Translations under genes and position numbers: made by a program
Source of the DNA: Treponema sp.
Lineage (GTDB): Bacteria > Spirochaetota > Spirochaetia > Treponematales > Breznakiellaceae
Direction: 5' to 3'
Length of the DNA: 13,937 nt
Assembly: GCA_031270205.1 (NCBI GenBank)
Contig: JAISYA010000196.1
Location: 1-13,937, forward strand
Shown: positions 13,575 through 13,937 of the stretch, in pieces
Position numbering within the stretch: position 1 is the first letter of the stretch
Layout: the number at the start of each line of letters is the position of its first letter
The notes under the pieces: model-generated
What the model was told of the DNA's origin: nothing
What the model saw: only the letters and a program-made list of their open reading frames with translations
The model's database searches: none

Positions 13575-13937
13575 ACCGGCCCCCCCCACCAGAAAAGCCG
13601 GCTCCCCCAACAGGAAAGCCGGCACTGCAAATAGGAAAGCCGGCTGCGCAAACAGGAAAGCCGGCACTGCAAACAGGAAAGCCGGCTGCGCAAACAGGAA
13701 AGCCGGCTGCGCAAACAGGAAAGCCGGCTCTACGAGTGGAAAGCCGGCTGCGCAAACAGGAAAGCCGGCTGCGCAAACAGGAAAGCCGGCTTTCCTGGCT
13801 GGAAAGACGGATCCGCCGCCGGGAAAGCCGGCCGCGCCGGTACCAAAGCCGGCGCAGCTATCGGGAAAACCGGCCGCGCCGCCTGGAAAGCCGGATCCAC
13901 TGGTTGGAAAGCACGCTCCGCCGCCTGGAAAGCCGGC
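13575..13937. repeat. Array block E (17 units and a partial), open at the window edge
   Basis: Six units, at 13639, 13681, 13702, 13743 and 13764 (GCCGGCTGCGCAAACAGGAA(A)) and 13660 (ACT for TGC), are nearly identical. The unit at 13723 is 20 bp. From 13785 on the units diverge while keeping GGAAAGCC at the junctions, and in plus frame 1 they read as proline-rich GKPxxPP heptads. A perfect 20-bp palindrome lies at 13778-13797. Confidence 0.85.

Larger units (their letters stand above)
12556..13937 (+). other. Stop-free plus-strand frame through the array, coding status undecided
   Basis: The frame starting at 12556 runs to the window edge (about 460 codons) without a stop. It reads heptapeptide repeats that change along the array: CADGKTA-like, GGCASWS, then after the 20-bp unit VAAAQVG, then KAGFANR, then after the next 20-bp unit FALPATV, KAGCANR and GKPAAQT/GKPAAPP. 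It has no ATG; GTG and TTG codons occur but none with a good ribosome site. Another plus frame starts at ATG 12545 and ends at 13114, and long minus frames also exist (e.g. 13667-12552). Such frames are expected from stop-poor GC-rich units, so this is a candidate only. Confidence 0.15.
12589..13937. repeat. 21-bp-period tandem array, 64 full units plus one partial, running off the window
   Basis: I parsed 64 consecutive units from 12589 to 13931, plus a partial GCCGGC at the edge. Fifty-nine units are exactly 21 bp. Units at 13093, 13471 and 13723 are 20 bp, and units at 13176 and 13575 are 22 bp. Each unit has a ~11-bp core (GGAAAGCCGGC, GGAGTGGCGGC or GCGTTGTCGGC) and a ~10-bp more variable part. 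Five blocks follow each other: A 12589-12777, B 12778-13175, C 13176-13344, D 13345-13574 and E 13575-13937. C and E share one consensus. The palindrome GCCGGC occurs more than 20 times. The array fills the whole gene-free stretch right of deoA. No gene is called here because open frames exist in nearly every frame and identical units are read in different frames along the array. Confidence 0.95.

Noticed and set aside
12552..13667. 371-residue minus-strand ORF (PAFLFAQ repeats) as a gene
   Set aside because: It lies wholly in the repeat array, competes with equally long frames on both strands, lacks any unique domain, and crosses units that change frame.
12589..13937. CRISPR array
   Set aside because: The period is only 21 bp, 'spacers' are ~10 bp and recur between units, cores vary in three types, and no cas gene is nearby.

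Overview
The window looks like a chromosomal segment of a GC-rich, Gram-negative-type bacterium. The best guess is a spirochaete of the Treponema group. This is inference from gene flavour: an N-terminally anchored PilZ protein next to HEAT-repeat and ComEC genes, spirochaete-like relaxed lipoprotein and signal peptides, and a YcjM-type GH13 phosphorylase. No rRNA or tRNA is present to confirm it. Eight genes fill 77-12366 densely, and the last ~1.4 kb is a large tandem array.

Left part. A GH13_18 sugar phosphorylase gene (77-1780, +) converges on a CPBP membrane protease gene (1782-2417, -), with one base between their stop codons. The protease gene diverges from a probable plus-strand operon served by an extended -10 promoter at 2457-2465. 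That operon holds a membrane-anchored PilZ (c-di-GMP receptor) protein with a TTG start (2504-3604), a secreted HEAT-like repeat protein (3759-4949), and a short ComEC/Rec2 channel (4943-6526) that overlaps it by 7 nt.

Middle part, all on the minus strand and read right to left: deoA/pdp pyrimidine-nucleoside phosphorylase (12366-11038), recJ (10956-8833), an exported M23 metallopeptidase (8811-7840), rpsU with a TTG start and a 13-nt Shine-Dalgarno match (7678-7475), and a phosphodiester-glycosidase (NAGPA) family lipoprotein (7485-6577). The lipoprotein's real start appears to be a non-ATG codon inside the rpsU tail. A good sigma70-type promoter (TCGACA-17-GATAAT) precedes deoA. RecJ carries an insertion of ~145 residues between active-site motifs that I read as a decayed DnaQ-like exonuclease fold.

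Right part. From 12589 to the window end runs a 21-bp-period array: 64 full units plus a partial one, continuing past the edge. It falls into five blocks of related unit types, with a purine-rich 21-bp duplication just before it. Only five units deviate in length (20 or 22 bp). All six frames are mostly open there, and the frame changes within the array, so I annotate it as a repeat and not as a gene. It is the least explained and most interesting part of the window.
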